This document shows positions 12,601 through 27,600 of a DNA stretch of 64,000 nucleotides, piece by piece. The DNA is from Liolophura sinensis (taxonomy: Eukaryota > Mollusca > Polyplacophora > Chitonida > Chitonidae). A program made the translations under genes and the position numbers. Every line of letters starts with the position of its first letter. The first letter of the stretch is position 1. The notes below the pieces were generated by a model. The model was not told the origin of the DNA, did not search any database, and saw only the letters and a program-made list of their open reading frames with translations. The stretch lies in contig NC_088304.1 in NCBI RefSeq assembly GCF_032854445.1, forward strand, positions 8,693,704 to 8,757,703, given 5' to 3'.

Positions 12601-15600
12601 CCCTAGCATGAACACCTGAGCTGACATATTACGAAAATTTGGTGGCTCAGCTATTAATGTCTACATGCATTAACTTATAAACAACAACTATAAACACTGT
12701 GAATTTATTTCAAGTTGTTATAAAGGAAATATGTACATGTAACACCAAGTCAAAAGCATAGTAGATACCTTAAAGACCTCAAAGATTTTGCCATAAAATC
12801 TTTTCTCTTTCCACCCTTGGGTGTCAATAGGCTTGATGGCATTGAGAAACTCCATGCAGGCATTTGGACTGTCTCTCACATGAACATTTCCCAGCAAGGG
12901 CTCACGCTCTTTGTCTGACAACAGAATGATGGACGGATCTTTTTTTTATCTAGATGACTGTTGCTTAATGGGTACACCATACTCAAGAATTTTTCAACAG
13001 TGTGGAAAATTCAGAGCAAAGTGACAAGAGTTCCAGGCATTATTTATTTATTCATTTGATTGATTAGAGTTTTACACTGTATTCAAGAACATTTCACTCA
13101 TATTACGACAGCTAGCATTATGCAGAGAGGAAACTGGGCAGAGCCCCATGGGATACCTACGTCCATGCATGTTGCTGGCAGACCTTCCCAAGTACAACCT
13201 TGCACGAAGCCAGCATGAGCTTGAACTCACAGCGAGAGGCTTCAAAGGGATAGGAAGACAGTCACCACAATTTTGTACAACAATCAGGAACATCATGAGG
13301 AATAAATGTGTGTCAAAAACCAAAGTAACCACTGTAGGCCAGAGATCTTAGCAAGGGAAGTGCACCTCACAAATTTCCTGAATTAAGTGCCCCAGCTGAA
13401 CTACCGGCAGAAAGATCCGAACACGTGACCTCTATGATCAACAGTCACAGTAAGCCAGCAGTCTAATAACCATCTGAGCCAGTAAGATGCCCGAGTGCAA
13501 GAGAGAAAAGTATTTACAAAGTATTAAATAAAACACTCAGTGACCAATACTTTAACATGACAAAGCTTTATCAAAACCAAAGTTATATCAGCCTATCATG
13601 CACTTTATCACATGTGACGAAGCTATGAACATTATGAAGCAGTTAAATGAAGTGACGAAGCAGAATAACGAACACTTACAAAGCAGAATACGTGTTGAAG
13701 CAGAATATATCCATGACACAGGCCAAAACTGTAAATTAACCAGGACGTGTGAAGCAAAATGAGCCACACTGAACCCATAAAGGTGAGTGAACCCATAAAG
13801 GTGAGTAAACCCATAAAGGTGAGCTAACCCAGAATGCCCTCATAGGAGATTAAACCATACTCAGTCTAATGTTGAAAAGTAGATTGAAATCACACGAGAC
13901 AAGCAGGAATCGCTCAGAAGCCTTTACCAAAATGAATCTGTCACTCAGGCTGAAAGTGTGAAGAAGACAGCAAAAACTGTCAAGCGCAGCATATGAAGCA
14001 TAATAAGTCATAAACAGACTGCCGCCAGAAAACAGATGAACAAATGAAATCAAATGAAGCAAACTAAAGTCAAACTGCAGATTGAATCTTTGAAGCAGAC
14101 TGATATCATGAAGAAATTAAACTGTACCCAGAGAGCAGATTCAATCCACAGAGCATGCAGGAAAAGACAGACTGCATCTATAAAGTAATAATGAATCTAT
14201 ACAGCAATAATGATTCCATAAATCCATAATGATTCCATAAAGCAATAAAGAATCCATAAAGAAATAATGCATCTATAAAGCAAAGGTGAATCTATAAGCA
14301 GATCATAATCAGAAAGCAGACTGCAGCCACAAAACATGATGAAGCCAGAAACAAATTTCAGCAAGAAAACAGATTTCAACAAATAAACAGATTATTTGCA
14401 GCCAGAAAACAGATGGTTAACAGCCAGACAACAGATGACTGGCAGCCAGAAAACAGATTGCAGCCAGAAAAGCAAATAGCAGCCAGAAAAGCAAATAGCA
14501 GCAGATACCACCAACCTCTGCCGTCCTCATCGTCCTGACCTTCACACTGACCATCGCCTCGACACTTGATTCGACCCTGGCTGGAGAAAAATGATGCACT
14601 ACCTGTTATAGGAGCTTTGAGTTCGTCTTCTCCGCTATGCACCTCCACGGATGTTTGGTAGGGGTCGTGGTTGCCTAAATCTTCCTGAATCGCTATTAAA
14701 CAAAAACAGATTGTTGTTTCACACAATATGCAAGGTTAACACTGGTATTGACAAAAAGAAGCACACAACATTAAGCGATGCTTAGATATCTCAGTTCCGA
14801 GCGTGTCCATCTTTAGGATCGCGGAAAGTGTGAAATGTGATTACCGACAACTGTTTTCACATTGCCATAGATCCTGGATTGTGAAAATCTGATGGAAATT
14901 AAAACCATTTGATTATGTATACTTAACCTAATTGTTAACACCTTATTTAATACTGAGAGAAAACAATATAAACCTGCTGTGTGCGTTAATATTTTGGGTG
15001 AGTATGTGTGTGCAGGTATTACGGGGCTCAATGATATCAGGTGAAATCTGTCTATTTTCTGCCAACAATAGAAGTTTTCATCCCGTCTGCAAGAACAATG
15101 ATATTATTTAATAATTATTTGATTGTTGTTTAATACCCTGCTAAAGGATTTTTCTCGTGTGATCTTGGCAGGGGGACCAGTGGTCTCCAGCTAAACTATA
15201 CGGACCTTACAAGCAAGACAACAGAGCACCATGTACCACTTATTGCCATCAAGACCATGAGAACAATGGAAGGACAGGAATCGATTCTGAAAATCCCATG
15301 CCAGATGTAACACTGATATTCTTGGCAACCACTCAAATTCAGTCACACTTTGTTATTTCATACAGAGTACATGTACATATTTGCATGTACAGTGTAAGGA
15401 ATATATAGATTTATTTATTTGTTTGATTGGTGTTTATGTGATACAAAATAATATTTCACTTACACAACAGGGGACAACATTATGGCAGAACTGCATAGAA
15501 ATTATTGGACTGTCTTAATTATTATACTTATGTTGTATTTCAGATGATAAAATATTCATAATTAACAAAGATTTATCAAAGATCTGTGATAGGATGATAG

Positions 15601-18600
15601 AATGGAGAGCTCCATGTAATGGAAGACCTATCAATATGGGAGTTTCCATTTGGAACTCTTTTGTCGTCAAAGATAAAAACAGTCCTACTGCGCCATGTGA
15701 GCAGTGAAAAATGTTAGGCAGCCTTTGTTGAAATTGATTTACAGATCACCTGTCTCGCCCTATATCCGGAGGCAAAATAGTGATCAAAAATAGTCGCATG
15801 ACATTTTTTAGAGATCACACGATGTAGTTAGACTATTTCTACCTCCATAAGACTAAGCGTAAGACTTTTACAGAAATAACAATGTATACAGTTGACATGT
15901 ACATACTTGTGTGAGTAGTGCTCAGTCCTTCACGCACAAAACGTTTGTGTCTCTGGTAAACATAGCGTCCAACAATCACCACGATGACATACACAACGTA
16001 CAACACAATGAAACCTGGCGAACAGATACAAAAGGCAGTTCTATATGAAAGTCTACTGCTGAATGAATTGACATATCCAGCAATGATATAAGTATGAGTG
16101 CAATTAACTATTCATTAAGGTAATGCAAATTGCTGAATGGGTTTGTCTAATACTTTCACATTTACCCTAATTCCTCAAACTTTTCAATTTTGAAAGAGCA
16201 ACTTTGGGTGCAATTTTTGCACACTTTTAATTGGATTTCTGAGACCAAACTACATTTGTTGGATTACCAGATTCAGGGCTTCACAAAAAAAAGTCCAATT
16301 TTATCGGTCAACACAGAATAATGCTTTCAGAATATGCTTGAATAAACGCCTTGTAAACATGCAAAAAGGGAGAAGAATTAGAGGGAATATGTGTTAAATA
16401 ATTGCTGATTATGTCAAGACAGCGCACATCTGGGCAGACGCCTGAGGCAGCAGCAAGCAGACAATGACATGAAAGACAATATGAAAAGGTATGCTGAAAC
16501 AAACAACACCGGAATCAATAGCTGATAATAACCGGAAATTATAGTATATTAGGACAATCTGTACAGCACATGTAAATTGTGAATGTAAACAAAACCTGGT
16601 TTTGGGTTTATGAGGCCAGAAAGCAGAGTTTTAGATTAACTCCCATCTTATTTATACAGTGACTTTGTCCAATACCTACAGCCTTTTATGACAGAACAAC
16701 TTTGTCCATAATCATGTCATAATACTGAATGACTTTGTCCAATACATATAGCCTAACACTGCTGAATGACTTTGTCCAATACCTACAGCCTTTTATGACA
16801 GAACAACTTTGTCCAATACCTACAGCCTTTTATGACAGAACAACTTTGTCCAATACCTACAGCCTTTTATGACAGAACAACTTTGTCCAATACCGCTGCT
16901 GAATGACTCTGTCCAGTACCTATAGCCTCATACTGCTGAATGACTTTGTCCAATACATATAGCCTAACACTGCTGAATGACTATGTCCAATACCTATAGC
17001 CTCATACTGATAAATGACTTTGTCCAATACCTATAGCCTCATACTGCTGAATGACCTTGTCCAATACCTATAGCCTCATACTGCTGAATGACCTTGTCCT
17101 ATACCTATAGCCTAACACTGCTGAATGACTTCGTCCAGTACCTATAGCCTCATAATGCTGAACAACTATGACCAGTACCTATAGCCCAACACTGCTGAAT
17201 GACTTTGTTCAGTACCTATAGCCTCACATTGCTGAATGACTTTGTCCAGTACCTATAACCTCACGCTGCTAAATGACTTTGTCCAGTACCTATAGCCTCA
17301 TACTGCTGAATGACCTTGTCCTATACTTATAGCCTCATACTGCTGAATGACCTTGTCCAATACCTATAGCCTAACACTGCTGAATGACTTTGTCCAGTAC
17401 CTATAGCCTCATACTGCTGAATGACCTTGTCCTATACTTATAGCCTCATACTGCTGAATGACCTTGTCCAATACCTATAGCCTAACACTGCTGAATGACT
17501 TTGTTCAGTACCTATAGCCTCATACTGCTGAATGACCTTGTCCAATACCTATAGCCTCATACTGCTGAATGACCTTGTCCAATACCTATAGCCTCAAACA
17601 GCTGAATGACTTTGTCCAATACCTATAGCCTCATACTGCTGAATGACCTTGTCCAATACCTATAGCCTCATAGTGCTGAATGACCTTGTCCAATACCTAT
17701 AGCCTAACACTGCTGAATGACTTTGTCCAGTACCTATAGCCTCAAACTGCTGAATGACTTTGTCCAATACCTATAGCCTCATACTGCTGAATGACCTTGT
17801 CCAATACATATAGCCTAACACTGCTGAATGACTTTGTCCAGTACCTATAGCCTCAAACTGCTGAATGACTTTGTCCAATACCTATAGCCTGATACCGCTG
17901 AATGACCTTGTTCAATACCTATAGCCTCACGCTGCTGAATGACTTTGTCCAATACCTATAGCCTCATACTGCTGAATGACTTTGTCCAATACCTATAGCC
18001 TCAAACAGCTGAATGACTTTGTCCAATACCTATAGCCTCATACTGCTGAATGACCTTGTCCAATACCTATAGTCTCATACTGCTGAATGACCTTGTCCAA
18101 TACCTATAGCCTAACACTGCTGAATGACTTTGTCCAGTACCTATAGCCTCAAACTGCTGAATGACTTTGTCCAATACCTATAGCCTCATACTGCTGAATG
18201 ACCTTGTCCTATACCTATAGCCTCATACTGCTGAATGACCTTGTCCAATACCTATAGCCTAACACTGCTGAATGACTTTGTTCAGTACCTATAGCCTCAT
18301 ACTGCTGAATGATCTGTTCAGTACCTATAGCCTCATACTGCTGAATGACCTTGCCCAATACCTATAGCCTCATACTGCTGAATGACCTTGTCCAATACCT
18401 ATAGCCTCATACTGCTGAATGACTTTGTCCAATACCTATAGCCTCAAACAGCTGAATGACTTTGTCCAATACCTATAGCCTCATACTGCTGAATGACCTT
18501 GTCCATTACCTATAGCCTCATACTGCTGAATGACCTTGTCCAATACCTATAGCCTAACACTGCTGAATGACTTTGTCCAGTACCTATAGCCTCAAACTGC

Positions 18601-21600
18601 TGAATGACTTTGTCCAATACCTATAGCCTCATACTGCTGAATGACTTTGTCCAATACCTATAGCCTCATACTGCTGAATGACTTTGTCCAATACCTATAG
18701 CCTCATACTGCTGAATGACCTTGTCCTATACCTATAGCCTCACACTGCTGAATGACTTTGTCCAATACCTATAGCCTCATACTGCTGAATGACTTTGTCC
18801 AATACCTATAGCCTAACACTGCTGAATGACTTTGTTCAGTACCTATAGCCTCATACTGCTGAATGACCTTGTCCAATACCTATAGCCTCATACTACTGAA
18901 TGACTTTGTCCAATACCTATAGCCTCATACTGATAAATGACTTTGCCCAATACCTATAGCCTCATACTGCTAAATGACCTTGTCCAATACCTATAGCCTC
19001 ATACTGCTGAATGACCTTGTCCAATACCTATAGCCTAACACTGCTGAATGACTTTGTCCAGTACCTATAGCCTCAAACTGCTGAATGACTTTGTCCAATA
19101 CCTATAGCCTCATACTGCTGAATGACCTTGTCCAATACCTATAGCCTAACACTGCTGAATGACTTTGTCCAGTACCTATAGCCTCACGCTGCTAAATGAC
19201 TTTGTCCAATACCTATAGCCTCACGCTGCTGAATGACTTTGTCCAATACCTATAGCCTCATACTGCTGAATGACTTTGTCCAGTACCTATAGCCTCACTC
19301 TGATGACTTTGTCCAATACCTATAGCCTCATACTGCTGAATGACCTTGTCCAATACCTAAAGCCTCATACTGCTGAATGACTTTGTCCAATACCTATAGC
19401 CTCACGCTGCTAAATGACTTTGTCCAATACCTATAGCCTCACGCTGCTGAATGACTTTGTCCAGTACCTATAGCCTCATACTGCTGAATGACTTTGTCCA
19501 ATACCTATAGCCTCATACTGCTGAATGACTTTGTCCAATACCTATAGCCTCATACTGCTGAATGACCTTGTCCAATACCTATAGCCTCATACTGCTGAAT
19601 GACTTTGTCCAATACCTATAGCCTCATATCGCTGAATGACTTTGTCCAATACCTATAGCCTCATACTGCTGAATGACCTTGTCCAATACCTATAGCCTCA
19701 TACTGCTGAATGACTTTGTCCAATACCTATAGCCTCATATCGCTGAATGACTTTGTCCAATACCTATAGCCTCATACTGCTGAATGACCTTGTCCAGTAC
19801 CTATAGCCTCATACTGCTGAATGACTTTGTTCAGTACCTATAGCCTCATACTGCTGAATGACTTTGTCCAGTACCTATAGCCTCATAATGCTGAACAACT
19901 ATGACCAGTACCTAAAGCCTAACACTGCTGAATGACTTTGTCCAGTACCTATAGCCTCATACTGCTGAATGACTATGTCCAATACCTATAGCCTCAAACT
20001 GCTGAATGACTTTGTCCAATACCTATAGCCTCATACCGCTGAATGACTTTGTCCAATACCTATAGCCTCATACCGCTGAATGACTTTGTCCAATACCTAT
20101 AGCCTCATACTGCTGAATGACTTTGTCCAATACCTATAGCCTCATACTGCTGAATGACTTTGTCCAGTAGTTATAGCCTCATACTGCTGAATGACTTTGT
20201 CCAGTACCTATAGCCTCATACTGCTGAATGACTTTGTCCAGTACCTATAGCCTCATACTGCTGAATGACTTTGTCCAGTACCTATAGCCTCATACTGCTG
20301 AATGACTTTGTCCAGTACCTATAGCCTCATACTGCTGAATGACTTTGTCCAGTACCTATAGCCTCATACTGCTGAATGACTTTGTCCAATACCTATAGCC
20401 TCATACCGCTGAATGACCTTGTCCAATCCCTATAGCCTCATACTGCTGAATGACTTTGTCCAATACCTATAGCCTCATACTGCTGAATGACTTTGTCCAG
20501 TACCTATAGCCTCATACTGCTGAATAACTTTGTCCCACAAAATTTCAAAAGCCCAGAAGACAGCTACCAAGTAGAAAATCACATCCCGTAGAAATGGCCT
20601 CTGCATGGCATCAAATGGGCAGATGATTGCAATCGTCCCGGCAACAGCAGACGTGACAAAGACACCAGCACCTGCAGGTAAAAATACAGAAAAATACAGA
20701 TGGTTTGACCATTAAAATGTCAGTGTCTCACAAATACCCACTTACTCAAGAACATTCACTTATATGACAGCTTTATGGTGGGAGGACACGCACGACCATT
20801 TGTAGGTTGCTGGCAGACCTTCCCTCACATGGCCAGGAAAAAAGCCATTTTGAGCATGACTGCAATGGTCAGAGGCTCCTGAGTCAATGTGCTGAACTAG
20901 CATGTTAACAACAAGGATGAAGAGGCCGCGTATGTTGCCTTAGAAGATTTACAGGCATAAGGCTATAGTTGAGCCACATTCACATGTGCCAAACATTACA
21001 ATTAAATATTTTTTTGTATTTGATTGTTGCACAGCATTATACTCCAGAATTTCTCACTTCCACAATAGTGGTCAGTGTCATGGGTGGAGGAAAATGGAGT
21101 ACACGACATAAACCACCAACCTTTGGCAAACTATTGACAATCTTTACCACGTGTAACATATAGAGATATACACACCACATTAGTGGTGGAAGACAAGTGG
21201 TCGTCAACGAAGGTTAAAACCGTGCAAAGTGATATAAGCCTTGTCAACTTCAATCAAGCATAGAGCATGCATTTACAACCATGTAAAATTGGAAGAGAAA
21301 AAAATAACGGTGTGCCTGGTCCAGAAATCTTCAAGATCATTAACTGCAACTTATTTCACCGGTCAAAAAAAAAAAAGGTCAATACACTCAACAAATAATG
21401 ACAGTCTAGACAGACTATTGGGCATAAAAACACCCTTCTCTGAGTCCATGCCTGAGGAGTTCCCCCAAATGTGGCAAGGGCCAGCAGCAAGACCGTCCCT
21501 GGGGTTACTGGACGGCTAGGGGTTGATCACTCTCCGCTGTCTCCGAGGTGGTTAATGTATACAGAGGTGGTTAATGTATACAGATGAGGTTAATGTATAC

Positions 21601-24600
21601 AGAAGCTTACCAAATAGAGCTCCAAATGCCAAGCCAGCATCTCCATTCTTTGAGTTTCCAATGGCAGCGATGGAGGAGAAGATGTCAGGTGCACCATTTC
21701 CAAAAGCCAAAAAAGTCACTCCGTGTCAGAATTAAGGACGTTTTAATACTTTATTTATTAATTAGGCTTCCAAACTGAAATCCAGAAGCCTATTGTTCTT
21801 GCTAGAAATATTAAAATTATTCATTTTGGACAGTGCTTTTTAACATGTTTCTAGAAAACAGTAATTTGCATCCGTTTAAAATTTGGCAGCAAAATTCTTG
21901 ACCACATTACCTTTAAATGCTTTGAATTTTGTTCTTCCAGGTAATTTAAACTGGCTGAGATTTGAAGCGTGGTTTGAATTTTTTCCTTTTTTTTCAGATC
22001 ATATAAAGAGTTCAAACTGGGAACTCTTAACAAATGTTACACCTAAATCCAACATATCACAACAAGATTCTGACATGCTGTAAATGACTCAAGATTCCAT
22101 TCACGGCGAAGCTGCTCATTTTTTCTCATTCTAAGTGCTTCATTAACATTAGAAAGTTGCTGAGGGGTCTGTTTGGAAGGTAGGATAATATACCACTGCA
22201 AGCATGTAAGCTCAGCCTCAAAAGTAGCTCATTATTACATACACATACCTCTAGATGTGACTTTTTGGAGCAAAATTTACAGTATTAAGACGACTTAAGT
22301 CACTTAAGGTTTATAACACTGTGAGCAGGATGTACAAGGCCCATGCAAGAATTCACCAATAAAAGAAGATTACTAATTCTTCAACCATTTTTTCACAGGA
22401 AAAATCAACTTTCATTGCAATTTATGCATATTTTTTAAATTTATTTATTTATTTATTTGATTGGTGTTTTACGCCATACTCAAGAATATTTCACTTATAC
22501 GACGGCAACCAGCATTATGGTGGGCGGAAACTGGGCACAGCCCGGGGGAAACCCACGACCATCCGCAGGTTGCTGGCAGACCTTTCCACTTAAGGCCGAT
22601 ATTTTTTAAATTGATTTTGGAGACAAAACTGCATTGATTGGATTGGTCAGTTTCAGCTGTAGGACTTCACAAAAAGTGTAATTTTATCAGTCAACACAGG
22701 ATAACGTCTTCAGAATATGCTTCAACAAACACCTCTCAAATGTGCGGAAAGGTTGACCAGTTAGAGTAGTCATGGGAGGTTTTCTCAGAGACTATGTAAC
22801 TCAGGTGATACAGCCCACTGAAATAAACCACAAACGATCCTTCCTTACACAACATCCAGCTTGAACCATGTCTGTATCTTTGTTTGTTTAAAGGAAAAGA
22901 AAACATAAAAATAATGCCAAAATCAGAAGACCATCAAAACTTATTTGCAAATACGATATTTATTTATTTATATGATAAATGTTTATAATATTTTTTTGGA
23001 TTTTTTCCCCCAGAGAAATGGGTATTTGAGAATATTTTTGCATGCTGTGTATTTGGGACCAACTTTTGGTATTTATCGTTGTTGCATAACAATGTTCTAA
23101 ATAAGGATGTGATGCCTGTCTAATAAATTTATCTGAATGTAAATTTGTTGTTTATATGGGAACTATGCATTTAAGCTAAATTATCATAATATTTATGAAC
23201 ATACTGTAAATATAAATATGATCCAAATTGAGGTTTAATACATTTGTTAGCTGAAAAGAACAAATTCTAGTGCAAAAATATTTATTAAACCTATGTTACA
23301 TCCTCATTTAGGAAATTATTAAACAAAGACTATAAATACCAAAAGGTGGTCCCAAATACCCACCATACAAAAATTCTTTTCAAGTGTCTTTTTCTCCTTA
23401 AGGAAAAATCGGAAAAAATACTGAAGGCCACATTTAGGAATAACTTTTCGCCCTCTTTCTTCTGAACTTTATGTCACTTTTATGCTTTCTCCACCTTTAA
23501 TAATTGTTTCCGGTTAAAGTGAATTTATCTTGGTGAGAAAAAATGTTATATCTGGATAAGTTTTAACTATTTTTTTTTGTGATTATAGTCCTTTTGAATG
23601 GCAAATTTGCATTGTTACATGATAAAATTCATTAATTTCAGTCCTAAGGATATAGCCACGTTATCACTCAGCCTGAGGGTCTTTGAGATCACCTTCAACG
23701 ATGGGCAAAAACTGAAAGGAAAAAAAGATTCTCATTTACTATGGACATGTTGGTACAACATTCATCTTCACTCAAGTATAATGATAAAAGTTCTGAGTTT
23801 TTTGAATTCAGATTCCTTGAAGGCCACATTATTAGCAAACTTGGGTTGGTAAGATTGTTTACATTTACCAGAAGTGACAGTAACCTATTACAGAAATGAA
23901 CACGACTGCACCTCTTGAATGTTCCCCATCATCACAACCTATACGCCATAACTCTTCTAATTCTTTAGACGCTCAAATTATTTGAACTCAAATATCCCTC
24001 ACCCCGAGCTTCCAAACAACTTTCAACTTTCCCAACAGTACTTCTTTACACGCCTTTCAATTTCTACACTACATTAAAACCCATGCAATGTGTATATGGA
24101 ACACTTTTTTTGAACGCTTGGTACCCAAGCCAATCAGAAAAATAGGGTAAGTCAGTAGTTTTGTTCTGGCTAAAGAAAGATTTATTTATTTGTTTGATTG
24201 GTGTTTTATGCCGTACTCAAGATATTTCACTTATACGACGGCAGCCATCACTATGGTGGGAAGAAACTGGGGAAGGCCTGGGGAAAATCCACAACCATCC
24301 GCAGGTTGTGGAAGACCTTCCCACTTACGGCCGGAGAGGAAGCCAGCATGAGCTGGACTTGAACTCACAGAAATCGCATTGGTGAGGGGCTCCTGTACAG
24401 TCATTTGCTTGATGTACAAACTATATACCGCCAGCAATCATAATTTATGTTTTCTAGCAGAAGGCTACTATGAAAAAGTAGCCTGCGACCTGACATAGAC
24501 TTAAATGAAGTAAAATAAGACTTTTAGTCAAAGTAGACAGACTCCTACTCCATTTTCCACAGAAGCAGCAGGCTGCAGGTGTAATAAACCCCCTGCATAC

Positions 24601-27600
24601 TGCTTCAGCTTTCTGGTCAAACAAAAAAAAGTAATACATAAAGGCATCACTAAAAACATGTTTGTTGAGCGTTAACTGACTGATCCTCTCAATTCAGCCC
24701 TAAAGTGGAGTTTCAATTGGATTCTTGCTAAAAAAAAAATAAACTAACAAAATATTTCCCTCAATATCAGTTTCTTGAAACTACTGTCTTTTTCATTTCC
24801 AGTCAGCAAAATAAAAAAAATGCCCTCTCCTACCAACTTGCCCTATTTTGTTTACACCCAACAAAGAAGTTTGTAAGTATGGCCTAAAGAAAACTCTTAC
24901 AAGTCATCTGCTGTGACTGCCAGCCCGACAAACAGGAACAGCCACCAGAAAAACTGAAAGTGATACAAAAATAGCATTTATATTAAAGCACAACCAGGAA
25001 GACAACTGATTTTCATCATCCCAACATATACATGTGCATGTAATAATAGCAATATTACTGAATTCTCTGTGGGAGAATAATTACCACCAGTTAGAAGACC
25101 ACCCTGCCTGCAGTCCCTCATATCAATTTCTATACTGAGTCCACAGATCCACTAAGCTCATCATACAGGTACAAGATACTGTTCCTGAAGTCTTCCACAT
25201 TCAGATTCAAACTATGTGAGCAACATGCAGGTTCATACGATCACTTATTGCCGAGTGCTTTGCAATTTGCATAATTTTCATAAAACTCCACGCAGCAGGA
25301 AGAAATTAATTATACTATTGTCATGATAGTATAGCCTCTACATAATCTGTATAATGAGCTCTTGACATTCATGCCGCAATTCAACTCTAGTGCAATGTAC
25401 GTGCATGACTGCATATATCACCATACCAACAACGTAACCCCAAGAGGAAGCAGATTTCCAGCAAAGTGACAGTACAGGACATTTGTGTAGGAGACGAATC
25501 CTTGGTCATTTTGACAGCTTGGAGTTTCTGTGACAAATACGCAGATCTGAGAGCTGTTCAGATGATGTACAGCTTCACACTGCCAAAGATAAAAGAAAAC
25601 TTCTGCAATAAAATGAATTATATTTTACAAATTACTCATATCAGATAATTTTACAACTGCAGGTAGTATTCCGTTATCACAGACATGTTGAAGTGACATT
25701 TAATGTAAGGGTAAACTTCACAACTTTTTCAACGATCCACAAAACCTTCAACAATCTTACTCCTCCCAGTTATCCACATGCAAAGCGATTAATTCCCAAG
25801 AGCCCAAGAATTCAAGAAATAATTATCACCTGCAGAAATCATGAACTGAATATCTCAGAAATAGTTACACTGCCACATATTTTCAGGCATCTTGTTACTT
25901 ATTTACTAATTTACCGGCCCCAGATACCACAGTTGGTCACACCTAAGACCTTAAAAGAGGAAGCTGTAACTTCCTCGCTTGGCATTCAGAATTACGGGGA
26001 TAGTGTAATGACTGGTTGACTCCTATCAGTATAACGGCTCTGGCGGAGCGGCTTACTTGCCTTCGGTAAGTTGTCTCAGTGAAGTAGCACTAGATAAATA
26101 GAGCGGTGGAAATCCGCCCTGCAACAAAGAGACACATTACATGCACTCTAAGAACTCCTTCGTCGTCATATGACTGAATAATTGTTAACTACGACGTTAA
26201 ACCCCCAAGCACTTATCACTTTATGGAGAGAGGATTCAAGACAGCAGAATCAGAGTTAACCCATGACCATCCACAGGTTGCCGCCATGCCATCCCAGGTA
26301 AAGCCGGACAGGAGACCTGTATGAACTGGGCATCTTGCTATGGAACTCACAACTTTCATCTGTGACATGAGCTCACACATTTTCTAGTTTTCTATCACCC
26401 TAACTAGAACACAACGTAGAAAAATTAGCTTCTGACAGATGTTTATACCTTTTACTTCAAACTGTATATTGTAAATATTATTTCAATCATAAACTCAATT
26501 ATTATTAGGATTAAACATTTTTTGGTTTTTTTTTGGTTTGACTACATTTATTTACGTTATCGGTTCTATTTACCTATTTATTTATTTGATTGGTGTTTTA
26601 TGCCGTTTTCAAGAATATTCTGCCTATATGACAACGGCCAACATTATGGTGGTAGTAAACCATCCGAAGATTGCTGGCAGAGCCTCCCATGTACGGCTGG
26701 ATAGGAAGCTGGACTTGAACTCACAGTGACCGCATTGGTGAGGCTCTTGAGTCATTGCTCTGCAGTGGCGTGCTAATTGACCAACTTGGCCATGAGGCCC
26801 TCGGTTCTATTTACACTGTACATGTATCTTAGTTATAATTGTAATTTGTTTCCATGTATTAATTAATTTGTCATTATTATGAGACTGACATGTTATTATG
26901 AATTATTATTATGGCATATACATGTATCTTGGAGGTTCTCAGGAAGAATTATTTCTTCATATATTTATCCAGCGTCAATCCTTTGTTAAAAAAAAAAAAA
27001 AAATGAACTATGCTAAACTGAATTGTGCGCTAGTTCTCATTCTATAAAGTGGGGTAGACCTTAGTGCTGCTAGACTCCTTACTTCATTCAGATATATATT
27101 TATGTTGCTACATAATGACATAAAATTAAAAATATATCTGGACAAAGTATACGGCGTAAAAGTAGGACTAGGTAGAGCATTACTGTATGTATGCCACAAA
27201 TAAAGCTGCATGATACCTGTCTCTCAGTCAAAATATAAACACTGCTTGTGGCACTGATACAGTTGAAGTTCACCACTGATTTACTTACAGTATACATATA
27301 TGTCCCCAGTATATATGTCATCACCTTTAATCAGGAGTTAATTATCTACCGTATAACATATAAAACTATGCACCTACCTCCACATTGTCTGCTCCTCTCA
27401 CATCAAAATTCTCCCTTTTTAACAGAGGTTTGCTTTCATTTTGTAACCAAGCAAGTCGTCTACCATATGAAATTTGTGACAAGCTAACTTCTTCGATACC
27501 AGTATCTTGAATATGTCCATCGGAAGCTTGGAAAGCAAACGTGTTCACTTTAAGATTTTTATGCAAAACTTTATCTGTTCTTGGAACATCTGGCTTGGGA

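Larger units (their letters stand above)
21723..23653 (-). other. U12-type AT-AC intron of NCLX
   Basis: The intron begins ATATCCTTA (23653-23645) and ends AC (21724-21723). A U12-like branch site TCCTTAAT lies at 21738-21731, about nine bases from the end. Conserved protein sequence (NVA then GVTFLAF) fixes both borders to the base. The intron also holds a SINE nested in another repeat and a long palindrome. Confidence 0.85.
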
